Assembly (NCBI GenBank): GCA_013398295.1
Contig: VZSF01002049.1
Coordinates: 9,726-73,725, forward strand
DNA length: 64,000 nt
From: Chionis minor
Taxonomy: Eukaryota > Chordata > Aves > Charadriiformes > Chionididae
Reading direction: 5' to 3'
The translations under genes and the position numbers were made by a program. The notes under the pieces were generated by a model. That model did not search any database. It saw only the letters and a program-made list of their open reading frames with translations, and had not been told where the DNA came from. This document shows positions 50,471-63,884 of the stretch, one piece after another (position 1 is the first letter of the stretch; the number at the start of each line of letters is the position of its first letter).

Positions 50471-52082
50471 CATAGTTCAGTGACCTGAACTTTTGACATA
50501 GGTCTCCTCACCTACGTCAACTTTATCTGTTTGAAATTATCTACATATAAAGAAAAATCCATTTGGTTGTGTTTCCATGAAGAAGCATTGTGTTGCTCAG
50601 TTGGGTGAAATCTAATGAAAAAGTAGTCCTGCTTAGAGGAGTTCTTGTGTTATGATAGCTGGGGAAAAGAGAAAACCAACTGATGAAGAAACTGAATTTA
50701 TTGATTATTCAGCAGTGCAACAGGGAGAATACTTTTAACAGCGGACGACAGCAAGCGGTACAGACTGCTAAACCAGACATATTTTTATATCACTCATTCA
50801 AAGGCCTAGAGAGAGGCACTCAATGTTTACTCTCCTGATTTTATCTCTATCTCGAAGCATTCTCCTAATCATTTATTGATGGGGTTTTTCCTCCTTTTCA
50901 TGTCTTCTCATAAACTGCCAGTGGGATCTTAATTATGAACACCTTGGTTTTAATACTCAATAAAAAGAGGCATAATGGATGCACAAGTGCTACTACTACT
51001 GGAAAGAGAGAGGCAGGCAAGATCACTAAACTGGACCCCTCTGCTCTGCTTTACAAACCCATAAAGAAAAAAGGTTCTTCCTGTTCAAGAAGAGCTTAAA
51101 TTCTGATGCTAATAGCAGTAAGACTGTCTTCCCATTGGACATGTTGTGGATATGTTGTTTTTTCCAGTGAGAAGGGGACAACTATTTTGAAGTCTGTAAC
51201 TCCTTTGGAAATAGGTCGATACATAATTTATTTGGAACACTTCCCCTGTATTGTGTTTATATTTCCTTGTACTGTGGAAAATTGTAGCTGTATAAAACAA
51301 CTCAAAGCCTCAGTTCCATTTGAATTGGCTGTAAAGTCCAACTACCTGTCATTTAAGGGTATTTAGTAGCTGAGGATTCTCATTTTGACTCCAGGCAAGA
51401 CTATATATCAATCATTTTTTCGACTGTTTATAATGAGAAAGTGGGCTAAGTGACATTTTTTGTGCCAGAAGGCCAACACTTGTCCTTATTTCTACCAACT
51501 GAGAATCCTGTTCCCATTGCCTTGATAAGCTGCAGGAAAATCTTTTTTAAAGAACTGGTGGTTAAAGTGCATTAAGTATTTTAATAATCTGGGGAGATAA
51601 TGGTGTACTAAATGCAAAGCTGCATAGCTTGTCCCGTAGATCTAAACGTATTTCAAAGGCAGCAAATACATTAGTTGATGCAATAAATGAATATGCTTCC
51701 AGAGCCATGGAGAGCACAGCATGTTGCTGTTGAAGGATATTCATCCTGTTGTTTTATCTTTGACAATTATTTTAAGAATGGACAGTTTCTTTAGTGCCAC
51801 ATTTAATATACTCGGACTCCAAGAGATGAAATCTCATACTGGAATTCTCACCACCAGTGCTGCCCTCCATGAATCATTTGTCCTTCGTGTGTCTTTGAAT
51901 TAGTACGTTAATTATGGTAGCAAGAGAATATAGAGGCTTGAAATGGACTTATCGGGAGATGTAATGTTCAGAAATTATATCTCATCTTTAATAACTTATT
52001 TTTGAATAAAATTCATCATAGGGGTGTGTTACAGGAAGCCTTTAAGTTTTGTATTTGAGAAAAAATAATTGCTTGGCGCAGG

Positions 52083-52130
52083 TAAAAATAAAAAAGTAAA
52101 AAAATGAAAAAAAAGTGAAAAAGGGAGAAA
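52083..52130 (+). repeat. A-rich low-complexity tract
   Basis: A-runs interrupted by single T or G (aaaaataaaaaagtaaaaaa type) for nearly 50 bases. No poly(A)-tailed element could be recognised upstream of it. Confidence 0.75.
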
Positions 52131-53639
52131 TCCTCTACCACAGCTAAATTAATAGAGCTGGAAACAGATCAGAGAAGAGGGAGGAAATGAAAGCACAAAG
52201 TTAATGAATGAGCAGCTAAACTTATAAAATTAAAACTTAAAGAAGTTATGTAAATCTAAAGCATGGGAAAATCTATGAAAGCAAATTACTGCCTTAGACC
52301 AAAGGAAAACCACGATGCATAAGCAGACAGACCAGAGAGATGACACTTTCAAACTGTTTCTTTTGGAGACAAGTAATATTTCTCATCACTGTATATGCTC
52401 AAAATGAGATTTAGCTTATGGAGCAGATGGAAGCTGTGTCTGTAAAATTATTTAAATTTAAAAGTATTTAAACAGGCCTCTGTGACCGTACTTCTAAGAC
52501 CACACAGTAATGCATAAAAAGTTTTCCTTGTGAGCTCCTCGTTGCATTTAAGTTAATCAGCATGCTGTCCTTGCAACTTGTACTAGGCTATGTGCTGGGA
52601 ATGGCTGTTTCATCCCGGATATTCCTGGGGTACCATCAGATTACAAGAGTGCTTTGTTCAAAGGAAAATACATATATTTCTTTTGATAATTGAGATAATT
52701 GGCAATAAGTACTTGTATTTATCAATGTTCATTTTAATTAAACAATTGAATAACATATGCAAACTTGTCATATTGTTAATCCAGTATTGCCTTGGCACTT
52801 CCTGTAGATTATTCCCTGCTGTACTCATACTAGCATACCCTTTGGGTGTATTTATTCTGCTCATCCGTTGTCATTAAAATTAAAATGACAGGCTCACCTT
52901 TTCAAAAAGTACGACCTTTTTGCAGTGTGGTAAATGAGGGGTTAAGAATTTTACTTGGGTTGGGTGCAATATTCTGATTGACAGGTGAGGTGAACTACCT
53001 AAAGGGATATATTAATCCATGTGAAACATGCTGCTTGGCTGAAACTGCAGTTTGGAATGTAAAGCTCCAGAACAAAGTACACTTTTCCTCTCAACAGTAA
53101 TGAACCCTGAGCCTTGCAATGTCCCAGGGGTGTGATTATCTCAGAAAAACTGTTTTCCCAGTTACATCTTGTTGCATAAATAATCATCTCTTTGATGCAA
53201 AGGATAACTGTGGGAATGATGTAAGTTAAATATGTTCTCCAGCAGTCTGACTTGCAAGGGAATAAACAATTTGTTGATACTTAGAGTCCTTAAACCACTT
53301 CCTCTGGTTTCCAGGAAGTTTTAAGCATTCTAGCCATGCAAAAATAATCTAAATTTCCTCAATAAGAAATAAGCTGTCTGTTTTATTGTTTCTTATACAT
53401 TTTTTCACTAAATATGTGCAACCAAAGCACTAGTTAATACTGCCACCATAGAGCTCTATAACTTTACTTTAGCTATCACAGTACTGGACAAAAGTAATGT
53501 CCTGAATATGTTCAAGCCAAACACGACAAAAACATTAGTGCTATCAGTATCATTCTGAAATAAAGTATATTCCTTGGGTGGAGTTTGTCTTGGTATAGAA
53601 AGAGGATAGAAGGCAAGTCCATCCATCAGCATAAGGCTT

Positions 53640-53900
53640 CAAGGAAACTTGACGCAGCAGCACATTGATGCACGTCCGAGTTGTGTACAAACTTGAGCTG
53701 CCCTGGTTGCTCAGGACGCTGCTGCTGCTCCAGTAGTCCAAGCTGCAAAATGCCAGGGGCCCGTGGAGTGCACGCAACCCGCCGTGCTTTTTCTTTTAAG
53801 GCGGGATTGACCCTGCATTGACTGCAGTACCCTGTCTACTGCGGTGGAGACGTGCCCTTCATCAAGTGCACGGAGTGCCCGAGCCTCTTGCTGCCTCACC
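53640..53900. other. CpG-enriched unique patch with hairpin
   Basis: About a dozen CpGs lie in 260 bases, in an otherwise AT-rich area. It contains ctgcagta (53822-53829) that pairs with tactgcgg (53837-53844) with one wobble, and two related phrases, gtggagtgcacg and gtgcacggagtgcccg. Overlapping short frames on both strands show no domain. Function unknown. Confidence 0.45.
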
Positions 53901-55089
53901 TCACAGGGATACATTTCAGCTGTTGGGAAGCTGGAGAGAAATAGCCTCCAGCAGATCAGTTTTAAGCCTAGAGATCAGAAGTTAATGGTGGAGAGGAGAA
54001 ATTTAGGAGTGAAAGGATGTAGCCTTTATATAGTCTGCACTTTGTAATTTTATGAATTAATATTAATACTCAAATCAATGACAAAGACGTTTGAGCTCAT
54101 AGTGAAATCATGTCCCTGCTAGCGAGTATCTCCTCACCTCTTTGACTCCTTTAGTTGCAATCGTTGTTTACAGTTTCAAATTTCTCTGCTCTGGGTTTCT
54201 GTGACAGTTTAAATACCAAATTAGAAATTACAACAAATAACATGGCTTCTTATTGTCTCTGAGCTGTAGAGATTTTTTTGGTTCTGTTATTAATGTAAAA
54301 ATGGAAGGCACCGTGGGCTGCCTTGTTCAACTGTACTTGCATCTAGGAACACTTTCACAGGAGCTGCCCTGTTGTCTTCAAGCTAATTCTGTCCCTAAAT
54401 GCAGAGTGGCCAACATGAATTATGCTAAGAGAAGCCAGATTTTTTTGCTGTTTCTCGCCTGCTGTATTCTCTAAGTGCCCTTTCTTCTTAGACCCCAGTA
54501 ACCAAGATATTCTTTGTATAATTTTATAGTAAAATCAAAGCTAGTTACATCCCACTAACACAAACAGTGCTTAAAGAGACTTTGAAATAAGCTATTCACA
54601 GATATGTAAATCAGTAGCTTATTCTTAGAAAAATAAGGCGTTTTGGGGAGAAAAATAAGAAGTTTGAAGGTAAATGGTTGACAGAGACAGCTTGCTATAT
54701 AAGTGTGTATTGTGTCTAACGAAAGGATCGGGGACAATATACTGATATCAGGAGAGTAAACGTTTTATATAAATTGTAATTTAACATCTATCCTTGTGAT
54801 ATTACAGAGTCCCATTTGTCCTTGTGATGCTGCAGCATCCATGGTTTTGCAAGTACAGAAAATACTAGTATTACAATGTTATCAAGCATGTTCTCCAACT
54901 GATAGCGTACATAAGTTATTTGTAGTCGCGCTGTTTGTTTAAAAATTAATATCCAAGCTTGGTTACAAAATGGAAGAAAAAAATATGTCTGTGGAAGGAA
55001 AAGGTGTGGCTTCACCAGAACTGAAAAATTAATATAAAAGTGAAGTCTTAACAGTGTTGTCTGTGTATCCCTGCATAGGCAACCCTGTT

Positions 55090-55560
55090 CTAGCTAGCAG
55101 GTGATAAGGGGCTGGAAGCTGAGAACCTCAAGGCCGAAAATTAAAGGATGGGTTAGAAACAGCCGAAAGCACCAGGTGGTTTGTAGGTAAGAAATAGCCC
55201 AAAAGGATGATAGAAGATAAGCCTGGAAGAATAATGATGGCAGGTATGCGGAGGGTTTACAGAGCATGGGAAGTTCTAGGTTAAGGAAGAGCTGAGTGGT
55301 TGTGGAGCTTCAGTGTTCCTGGAGTCAGGCGAAGGAGTTTGGAAGGATGCTGGTGCTTTGGAGATGTCCAGATCCATTGCAAAGAGCCTTGGCAAATTTT
55401 ACATAGTGAGGAGGCAGGAGAAGCATACAGGAGGGACGCTAAGTGTATGCAGAAAGTCAAGAGAGTATTTAGCAGTGGCGGGAGAGGCAGATGGGGAGGC
55501 TGGAAGAGCAGATGGTGGCAGCAAGGGAGAGCAGAGCGAGTTCCAAGTCTGAAACTGCAG
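55090..55560 (-). mobile_element. Purine-rich block, possible antisense of an ancient LINE
   Basis: The plus strand is again persistently A/G-rich (for example gaggaggcaggagaagcata, ggcgggagaggcagatgggg) for about 470 bases. The texture is the same as that of the block at 37.6-38.5 kb, and a passage near 55355 (ggtgctttggagatgtccag) could correspond to the same kind of ancient LINE antisense. Open frames at 55300-55590 and 55313-55552 are by-products of the scarcity of stop codons in such composition. No domain is recognised. A unique purine-rich sequence is equally possible. Confidence 0.25.
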
Positions 55561-57714
55561 CCTCGCACAACACGTTATCAGTGGTTCTGACTTCTTCTTC
55601 ATTTTTTTTTTGTTCATATTCAAAAAATGAAAAATTCAACTCCTACTTTTCCCCCCAGAAAAGAAAGCATCACCCTATGCTGTAAGAATGCAGTGTGCAG
55701 AGAGCTGGGTCTCTCTGGCCATTTGGGAATCACGTGCACCCCTCCAATGCACTGCTCATGGCTGAGCTTGAAGAGGGGGATATGGTCATGAGAGCTTTGC
55801 TCAGGTGTACAAAACAGAAACACATTTCCAGTGCCCTCTTCAGAACATCCAAGTGACCAAATCCACGCCTGGAAGTCTAAAGGGGGAATGGAGCTGACCA
55901 TGCCTTTCTACATACCAACTTACTTCTCTTCAGTCCCAGTGTTTGGTTCTTTATACCTTCCAGATGTATTTTTCATTCAACTGTATTCAGCAGTGGTATT
56001 TTAAGACATATTGAAAGATCTTAGAGTAATAACGTTCCCTACCTGAATTTATTCTTCTAATAAGTAAAGGTAACCGTGATGTATTTGAGGGAAGTTCTTG
56101 GACATCTGTGTTAAACCAGACCAAGAGCTGCCAAGCATGCAGTGTTCTCCATTTCTTGTGATGCAGGCAAAGCTCTTTGTTTCTGTTGCTTTTTCCGCTC
56201 CCTACAACTCCCTGATTCCCATATGCCTCATCTGTAATGACTAAAATATACATGCATAATCCCTTCATTATTTTGGAATAATTCAAAGGTATGTTTAAAG
56301 GATCATCAATCATACTGGTAAATAACAATAGGCTTATAACATTTCTTAGAGGAGTTCCTTTTTCCAGCATAAATTCACTGAAAATTCTAGCATCGCTTTC
56401 CACTTTACAGCATAGATGTCAAACCATTTTGTAATTAGGGGCCACTTGGGGGCTAGTGACTGCTACATAAATATGTTGCAGCTCTGATACAGAGACTGAA
56501 AGCATTTCCATCCACAGCATTGTCAAGCTATTCAGTGGATTGAGTGTGCTTATTTTATGAATTATGCCCCAATTAACATATGGTTTTATTTCTTTAGTAT
56601 AAGACCTCTGTAGTCTTGGAGCTTCTTCCAGTATAAATTCAATCCAGATTAGGCATGAGAAGCAATGTAGTTTTTTATGCCAGCTTTGCTCTTCATATTT
56701 ACATTTTGCACACTTAGAGATAGTGATCCAGTGTTAAACTTGCAGAAACCTGCCAAATTAAATGTGTTGGAACAGATGTGGACTCTCATAGCCAATTTGC
56801 ACTTTTTAGAATTTTATTGATCCGAGCATTTTCAATCTATTGTGAGGCATCTTTATTAATTCACCGTTTTGTGGAGTCACAACCATTGTGTATCAGCAGA
56901 GTTTCAGAAATTCCGACTTAGAAAGAATTCCCAGGTGGGATCATGGTTTCCTATGGTATGCATTTACTTATATCTGGCATTAAAAATATTGTGTCTGTTT
57001 ATGTCTGCACCTGGTAGACTTGTGTTCTTAATGCTTCTGTTCAGTGAACAAAAATTTCAGATAAATCCACCTTTTAGCCTTTGGAAAATAGGATTTAAGG
57101 TACTTGGTCTTCTTTTACCAATATGTCACCAGTATTTGCCAAAGGATGTAGGACATCCATTACAGAAGATGAAAGATACTGTCATGTATTTGAAGTAGTT
57201 ATTTTTATCTTTGTCCAATAAAAATATACATGTTTCTAAGCAAGCTGAATTTGTACAAGGGAGACAGTATCTATTGTATTCTTCATAAATCTATTGTGAC
57301 CAAGCACAATCTGCTCTAGAAGAAAATATTTCTTCTCTTTCTCTCAAATAAAAGCACTGGATTTCAAGCTATCTACCTTCAAATATTTGCTTCATGGATC
57401 AGGTACAAAGTAATACCACAAAAGGAGTCCCTTTTTTGGCAAATATACTGGCTCTTTATTTCAGAGAACTATTCTGCAGGTGTGTATCTTTTTGCAGCCG
57501 TTTGTATACAATTGTCTTCATGGTGCCTCCTTTGAAATTTCTGTTCTTGCAATCTGTATTTCTGCCTCTATGGTCCATACTGATCTTGTTTATTGTGAGT
57601 AGTTGCTACTGATGTTCACAAAGGCAGAGTTTTTCCAGTCTTAGTGGTAGAGTTACTATTTCAGATGTACGTAGCCTATTCTGTACAATAATATGTCGCT
57701 AAAATTAAAACCTT

Positions 57715-57960
57715 TTCCATGGAATGCACTGGGGTATGAAGTGAAAAGGTTTGGAAAAGGGAGTAAAATCAACAATAAGCGAGGAAAGTTATTCCGACAG
57801 TGAGACATTTCATATGTCAGCAAAGCAGAAGGAGAGGAAGGTGTAACTGTTGAGAAGCCAAGGGACCAGCAGGGTACCACATTTGGTGTGTGAGATGACA
57901 GGGCTTAGCAGTAGGGGTGGTGAGGAAGACGGTTGGACTTGGCGATACTGTATAGGAAGA
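57715..57960 (-). mobile_element. Purine-rich block, possible antisense of an ancient LINE
   Basis: Short A/G-rich plus-strand block. The passage gaagacggttggacttggcg near 57927 resembles the antisense LINE phrase gacaggacttggtgatggat that recurs in amniote genomes. Nothing in it is coding: the overlapping minus-strand frame at 57656-57880 has no domain. Confidence 0.22.
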
Positions 57961-58770
57961 ATTGTCTGAATTTGCTAACAGCTTGTATGTTATGACAGAA
58001 ATAAACTGTTGTAATCTTTTTTCTTCCCTTTTTTTTTCCTTTTACTATTGGAGTGGGCACATGTACATTTCATATGGTGTTTGCTGTCAACTTCATCATC
58101 TCAGTTTGTACCTTAGGATGTAAGCAATGACTTCTTCACCATTAAAAATCCTCTTATCTTAAATACCCTGCTTTTATTCTTGCCTTATAGAGTGAAAGAA
58201 AGCAAGATAAGCCTCACTTCTTTGTTTCAAATTCTCCATGTAAGTATGTGGAAAGCTGTAGAAAGTGGGAGGCAATGGAAGATAATCATTTACGGTAGAG
58301 AAACAAGACAATGTGAGCACACCTTGATATCTTTCAGGCGAGTAAGCAACCTGAGAAACAGATGCATTGCACAAACTGTACAAACATTAAAAATGCAGTT
58401 CTTTCTACTTATAAATAAGTCTGGCCTGTGGGCTGGTTGTGGGTTTTTTTTGTTGTTGCTGCTTCTAAGATTATCTGTCCTTTTAGAAAGAGTAAACAAA
58501 AATTCAGATTTTTAGAGATTAATTCCTTTTAGTTTGCATTTCCCTCTTAGAAATATATCGGACTGAGTTGTTTAGGAGACTGGATCAGAAATAAATAACT
58601 CTTTCAAAAAAGCTGTTTATCTCATGCTTATAATTAGAATTACACAAATATTTGGCAGAGGTTTCTATCAGAAGATGCCTAACAATCAGCATTTTCCAAA
58701 AACTTTAAGAAAGGATTATGAGTATCAATTCTCATTCCTTGAAAAGCTAATAAAGCGGTTATTGATTTGT

Positions 58771-58797
58771 TTAAAAAAACCCACACCAACCCTCCCT
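58771..58797 (+). repeat. A-run/C-run low-complexity tract
   Basis: ttaaaaaaacccacaccaac followed by cctccc; shorter member of the A/C tract class. Confidence 0.6.
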
Positions 58798-60239
58798 TGG
58801 ATGTAATATAAAATGATGAGCTAATTTGTAAATAGCCAGTCATATAAGCAAGCTGTAAGGCAATTACTAAATATTACCGTGTCTCTTCTGCAATTTTAAA
58901 GATCTAGTTACTGTAGTTGCCTCTGGTAATTTTTTACCTTAACTCTGTTTCTCAACCATTTGGCGTGATTTTTAGAAGTATGGCTCCACTAGAATTTAAA
59001 CCATTGGCATAGTAATGACAGAGAAATAATATCTCCTTGTCTACGAAATAATCGCTTGGTCGCTGTAGGTGCTACTCTCTGTGTGAAGAGTTGGTATTAA
59101 ACTGATAACAGACAGGGTGTTGTAGATGAAAATTGGCACACACACACCAGCAGTTCCTTAGCAAGTCTTCATTGGTGCTGATGTAAGTGATGAATTAGGA
59201 TAAATTGACATACTTGCACAGTAATTATCTGCTCTAACTGAGACAATGGCATAAAACAAAAAGTTAAACCAGTTCCATCTCTGTTGTTAAAGGCTATCAT
59301 ATTAATCCACAAGATTTTTCAACATATGCCATTTGAATTTGACCTTGCATAAATATTATAAGAATTAAAATTTTCCACACACAAAAAATGAATCTGAATT
59401 TATAGTAAGTACATTTAATAGAGGAGAAAACTAGGTTTCATTTGCTGTCTGCTAGTGAAATAATTATCAGACTACACAACAGTCTTTATAGGGAAATAAG
59501 CTTTTGTCAAAAAAGGGGAAAAGATTACCCAAAGCGTAATTTTCCATCTAGGGTAAGTACAATATATTTGGAGATAATTTTTTTTTTTAAGTTTCTTTCC
59601 TTCTGATAAGTGTATAAGTTTGCAGGTTTTTTCAGAGAAATAAATTTTAAGGGAGAGGCAAGAGGTGTAAGAATAACTCTTGGAGAACTTGATTTCTTTA
59701 CTGTGGGAAACAGCTGGTCACCCCCTGAAGTGGTATGGACTTCCACAAGCCCTCTTCTCTCAGCTCCAGGATCTCATGATACTTAGCACAACCTATAGTG
59801 AAAAAATTGGGAAAAAGATCCATTTTCCAGCCTCATTTAGCCCGATGGTGAGCAGTGTTCCCTGCTGCTTGGAAAGTTTGGGCTTCACTGTGCCTCTAAG
59901 GCCTCTGAGAACAGGCTCCTCTGAAGCTCTGCTCCTTCCATGCTGTGACCTGGTTGCTGTCTGGCACAACGTGGCATGGTGTCACAACAGTAGCATATGC
60001 TAGAAAATATCCATAATTCATCCCATGCCTCTGCAGTCAGGCATTTTGTGCTTGCTCATTTGGTTTTTCTTTTAACAGCATATGTCATTTAGAAACATCA
60101 TGGGCTGTGAAATTCAGGATCCCTGTTTGGACAAGTTTAATTCACTGTTTCGAAGAACTGTAATCTGGCAGAAGTTGACTTTTTTTAAGCATATCCTGAC
60201 AGAAACGGGAAATTAATTTTTCCACCACATTCTCCAGAC

Positions 60240-60670
60240 AGCAGGTTCGAGACTCTTTTCTCTGTTCCTAAATCCATGGAGCTCTGTGCCATGAGCGCCA
60301 TCACCTGCGTAAGGTTGATGACCTTCCCTTTGCTGCTGTGCAGCCTGTTCTTTGCCTGCCACCCCGTGCCTCTCACCCCGGCTGCCACAGCCATATGATG
60401 AGTCCACTTTAACGTTCCCAACATCGCTGGCGGTCAAAAACACTCTGGTGGCAGGGCACCTGCAAGCCCTGGCACCATTGGCTTCTTAGACAGAAGACTA
60501 CCCACCAGCAGTAGGGTCAACCTCCACCACTTTCCACTGAACCCCTTGTTTGTCTCTTATTTTTGTTCTCTCGGGAAAGTGGTAAAGTGCACGCACAGAG
60601 GTTAACCACCAGCCAGGGTGTGACCCTTGGTCGAAGCCTGTTCCGGTCACGCTGAGTTTTGTAAGCAAAA
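60240..60670. other. GC-richer unique patch
   Basis: Pyrimidine-rich on the plus strand, with about a dozen CpGs in 400 bases. Minus-strand frames (60185-60424, 60213-60443, 60498-60701) overlap one another in different phases and show no domain. No element was recognised. Confidence 0.3.
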
Positions 60671-62684
60671 TCAACCAGAAAGGGGTTTGAGCAGGTCCCA
60701 TGAAACCTGTGTAGTTACTGTGGCCGTTTGCAAATTAACCCATCATTTTACATGCCCGATGAAGGTTTTCTGGTGTTTCTTTTAAATCAGTAGGTTGTTT
60801 TTCAGCTTTTTAAGGAATGAGGATAAGGAAAGATTTAAGCTGAAGTATTCATTTACTCAGGAAAAGTGCTAATGTATATTGCAGTTGGCTGAGATGAGCT
60901 GCCTTGGTCTTCACAAGGAAAGTAGGCTGGTCCTGTTACTGTTTTCCTACGGGCACTGAGCTCTTGAGATACTGTGAGCAAACTCGGTAGCACACAGTAC
61001 TTAGAATTCAATGTACATAAAATGTTACATGACTTTTTATCGCTACTTATTTTCATTCTCATTTATTTTGTAGCTCCAGACATAGTGGAAAGGCAGGATT
61101 TAGGCAGAAGGTTATGTCTTGGGAGACCTTGGACACGTTGCTTGGGAGAAGGCACTGAATTGTGGCTCTGAAAACTCCCACTCAGCCACTGCCTGACAAG
61201 GGAAGTGTCAGGGCTTTTATAGGTACTGGATATTGATACAACATCTCAGATTTGGGAATTTAATATATTTTGTACTGTATATATCTGCTTGAGCTCAGTT
61301 CTTCCCCTGCCTGAATACCTTGGCAAATATTTCATTTATAAGTCAGTCAGGTCCTGAGGGGTTTGATCTGATGACTTTCAAAGCAGTGTTATAGTGGCCT
61401 AGTTTGAGCGCTGTGTTGAACAACTGGGACAAAGCTGGAAGCACAGACACCCAGCTTCTGCCTTTGCTTTTCACATGAAACAGTCACCGAATGACACTGA
61501 ATAAAAATCGAGATCCTCCCAGACATGAGGCTACACCTTGGGTTACAGATTTATGCTTGCCCTTATACTCTCTTTCACTGGTCAAAAAGTTTTCTGCACA
61601 ATGAAGTCACTTCAGCGGGTTAATGGAAATCAGTCCCCTCCTTTTCCCAGCTGCAGTCTATGATCTGTGAGTTAGATGAGTTGTTTGTGCGGAAAACCTG
61701 TACTTGAATCCTTTTTGGCAGAAGAGGGCAGGGTTTGGCTCCCAGGCACCGTATTCTGAGAGGGGACCAAAATCAGTCAGCTCTTGCTTAAAAACAGGAG
61801 TGAGGCAGCAGCTGGGATTAACCACTTCCTCCAGGTGTTCCCAAGTTTTAGTTGCTCCCAAGAAAGTCCACCAGGCGTTATTGGGTGACTGGCCAAGGAA
61901 GGCACTGCGTTTCAATTTGTCCTTCTACAGGGGGCTCCCTGCCGGCAATACCAAACTGAAATACCAGAATTCCCATATTCTGACATACCAGAGTGTCCTG
62001 GGATACAGTCTGGGGGGATGGCTTGACTAGAGCTGGGGTGACACAGACAGGCCAAAAAGCAGATTACTCGATTGTTGGGCAGTGCGGCTTCCTCTGTGCT
62101 CCAACGATTCATTTCTCCCATCTACAACGTGATGTTATCTGTCTTCTTATGGTGTTTATCTAAACTGTTTATATTAGACTGTGAGTTTTTCAGGGTCAGG
62201 ACTTCATTATGTATATATACAGTTTCTATGTTCCAGCGAGGGCCTCTGGGTGTTTTTTATATTATGTGTGAGAATAAATATGAAAAACTAAAAGCTTAGT
62301 TTTCTCAGACTTCTGAATATCTTTATGCCAAGAAATTACAAAGTTACCGTAGTATTATTCACTTACTGTGCATTCAACAAGGTCAAAAGTGATCTGCAGT
62401 CTTGCTTTCTTCCATACCAAGTAGGTTACGCAAAAATATAGTGTAAAAAGGGATGTTTTAAATAATTCCCTTGTGAGAGAGCACCATAGAGGGAAAAAAC
62501 CCTTCCAGTTTGAAGTTTCCAGTTTGAGAGGTCTCTTTATGATCCTTGATTTTGCAGTAATAAACCCTGAAAGCTGTTTTCAATCCTTTCCTTTACACAT
62601 TTTTATCATGCACAGCATGACACTTATAAACTGGACCATAGCCACGGTTAGAACTCCTGTGGGGAGGATAAGTGCCCATTTTCC

Positions 62685-62700
62685 TAATAATAATAATAAT
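62685..62700 (+). repeat. (TAA)5 microsatellite
   Basis: Five perfect TAA units plus one T. Confidence 0.85.
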
Positions 62701-63849
62701 GCCTTTTCTGGCTTCCAGAAAATTCATCTCCCGGCAACTACACCGTTTCCTATTAGCTGGGTAACAGCTTAAGTTTTTTCAGCTAAATACGTAGGGTTTC
62801 TGGAGAAATGAGAAGAACCACACTAATTCAGTAGTGCTCATGTGCTAACGTTGTCTGTGGCTCTTTCGCCTAATCTTCCTTGTAAACAGGCCCATGAAGT
62901 AACAAGCAAATTATAAGGTATCAGTATTTGATTTCTTTCAGCAGTGAACGGGGTTTGAGATGTGTGGCTTGGGAAGTGTGGGCTTTTTGGAACTAGGATG
63001 AAGACATGTTACATCTGCTAACTGAACGGAGCAGAACACAGCCCAGCGGTGTCAGGGGTGGGAGTGCATCTGCCTCAGAGCTCTGGAAAGCACCCAGAGA
63101 CAGATCTGAAAAAGCTGCTCTCTCTTCCTGGAGGCTATAGCATCTCCTGGTTGAGGAGACTACTAAATATTGAACTGAAAGTTGTGTAAAGGGACTAGCT
63201 TGTTAAAAGGCAGAATAAGATCAGTCATAGCCCAGGAAGAGATAGGAGGTTGTGATAGAAGATACTGTGCGGAACTAATACAGGGGGTTTTATAGCTACT
63301 GGGATACCATGAGGTGGACAGTTACTGTCTGATATTCAATCTAATGCTTTAAACAAAAATAAGTGGTATTATGCTTTGGGAAGGTCAGGATCCTTTGGTC
63401 ACAATAATTCAAATGTTATCTCTGAAAGAGCAGAGTCTCAGGTATTGAATAAATAAGATGTCCTCGTGTATCCCAGTATTCAGAGACTAAGAAGTGCCCA
63501 GTAAATCCCAAGCAAACTACAATAAATTATCTTTGCTGTTGCTTACCAGCTGCTCTTACATATGCTCTATACATGTAAGGTTTAATACACAGAATCTGGT
63601 TTAGACTCCGCTATCACATTTATCTCTTGTCCTAAGATGCTCCTCTGCTCGTACTCTTTAAAATCTTCTGGCATGCAGAAGATGGTAAGTGAACCAAACT
63701 CTACGTCTGATCTGGTCTTTGCATTGAAGTCTGTATCCCATATTATGACTGGATTTTACAAGATGTAACTGAGATGAGTTGTATTTTGCAGTTTAGATTA
63801 CATCTTTCTTGTAACATTAGAGCAATAGTCAACCCAGGTATCTCTGTGC

Positions 63850-63884
63850 AAAAAAACCCCAAAAACTCCAACCAAACAAAAAAT
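63850..63884 (+). repeat. A-run/C-run low-complexity tract
   Basis: aaaaaaaccccaaaaactcca followed by accaaacaaaaaa; same class as 27905-27962. Confidence 0.7.

Noticed and set aside
61080..61200. Another MIR-like SINE (gagaccttggacacgttgct)
   Set aside because: Only one motif resembles the core; the flanking order of SINE motifs is not found.
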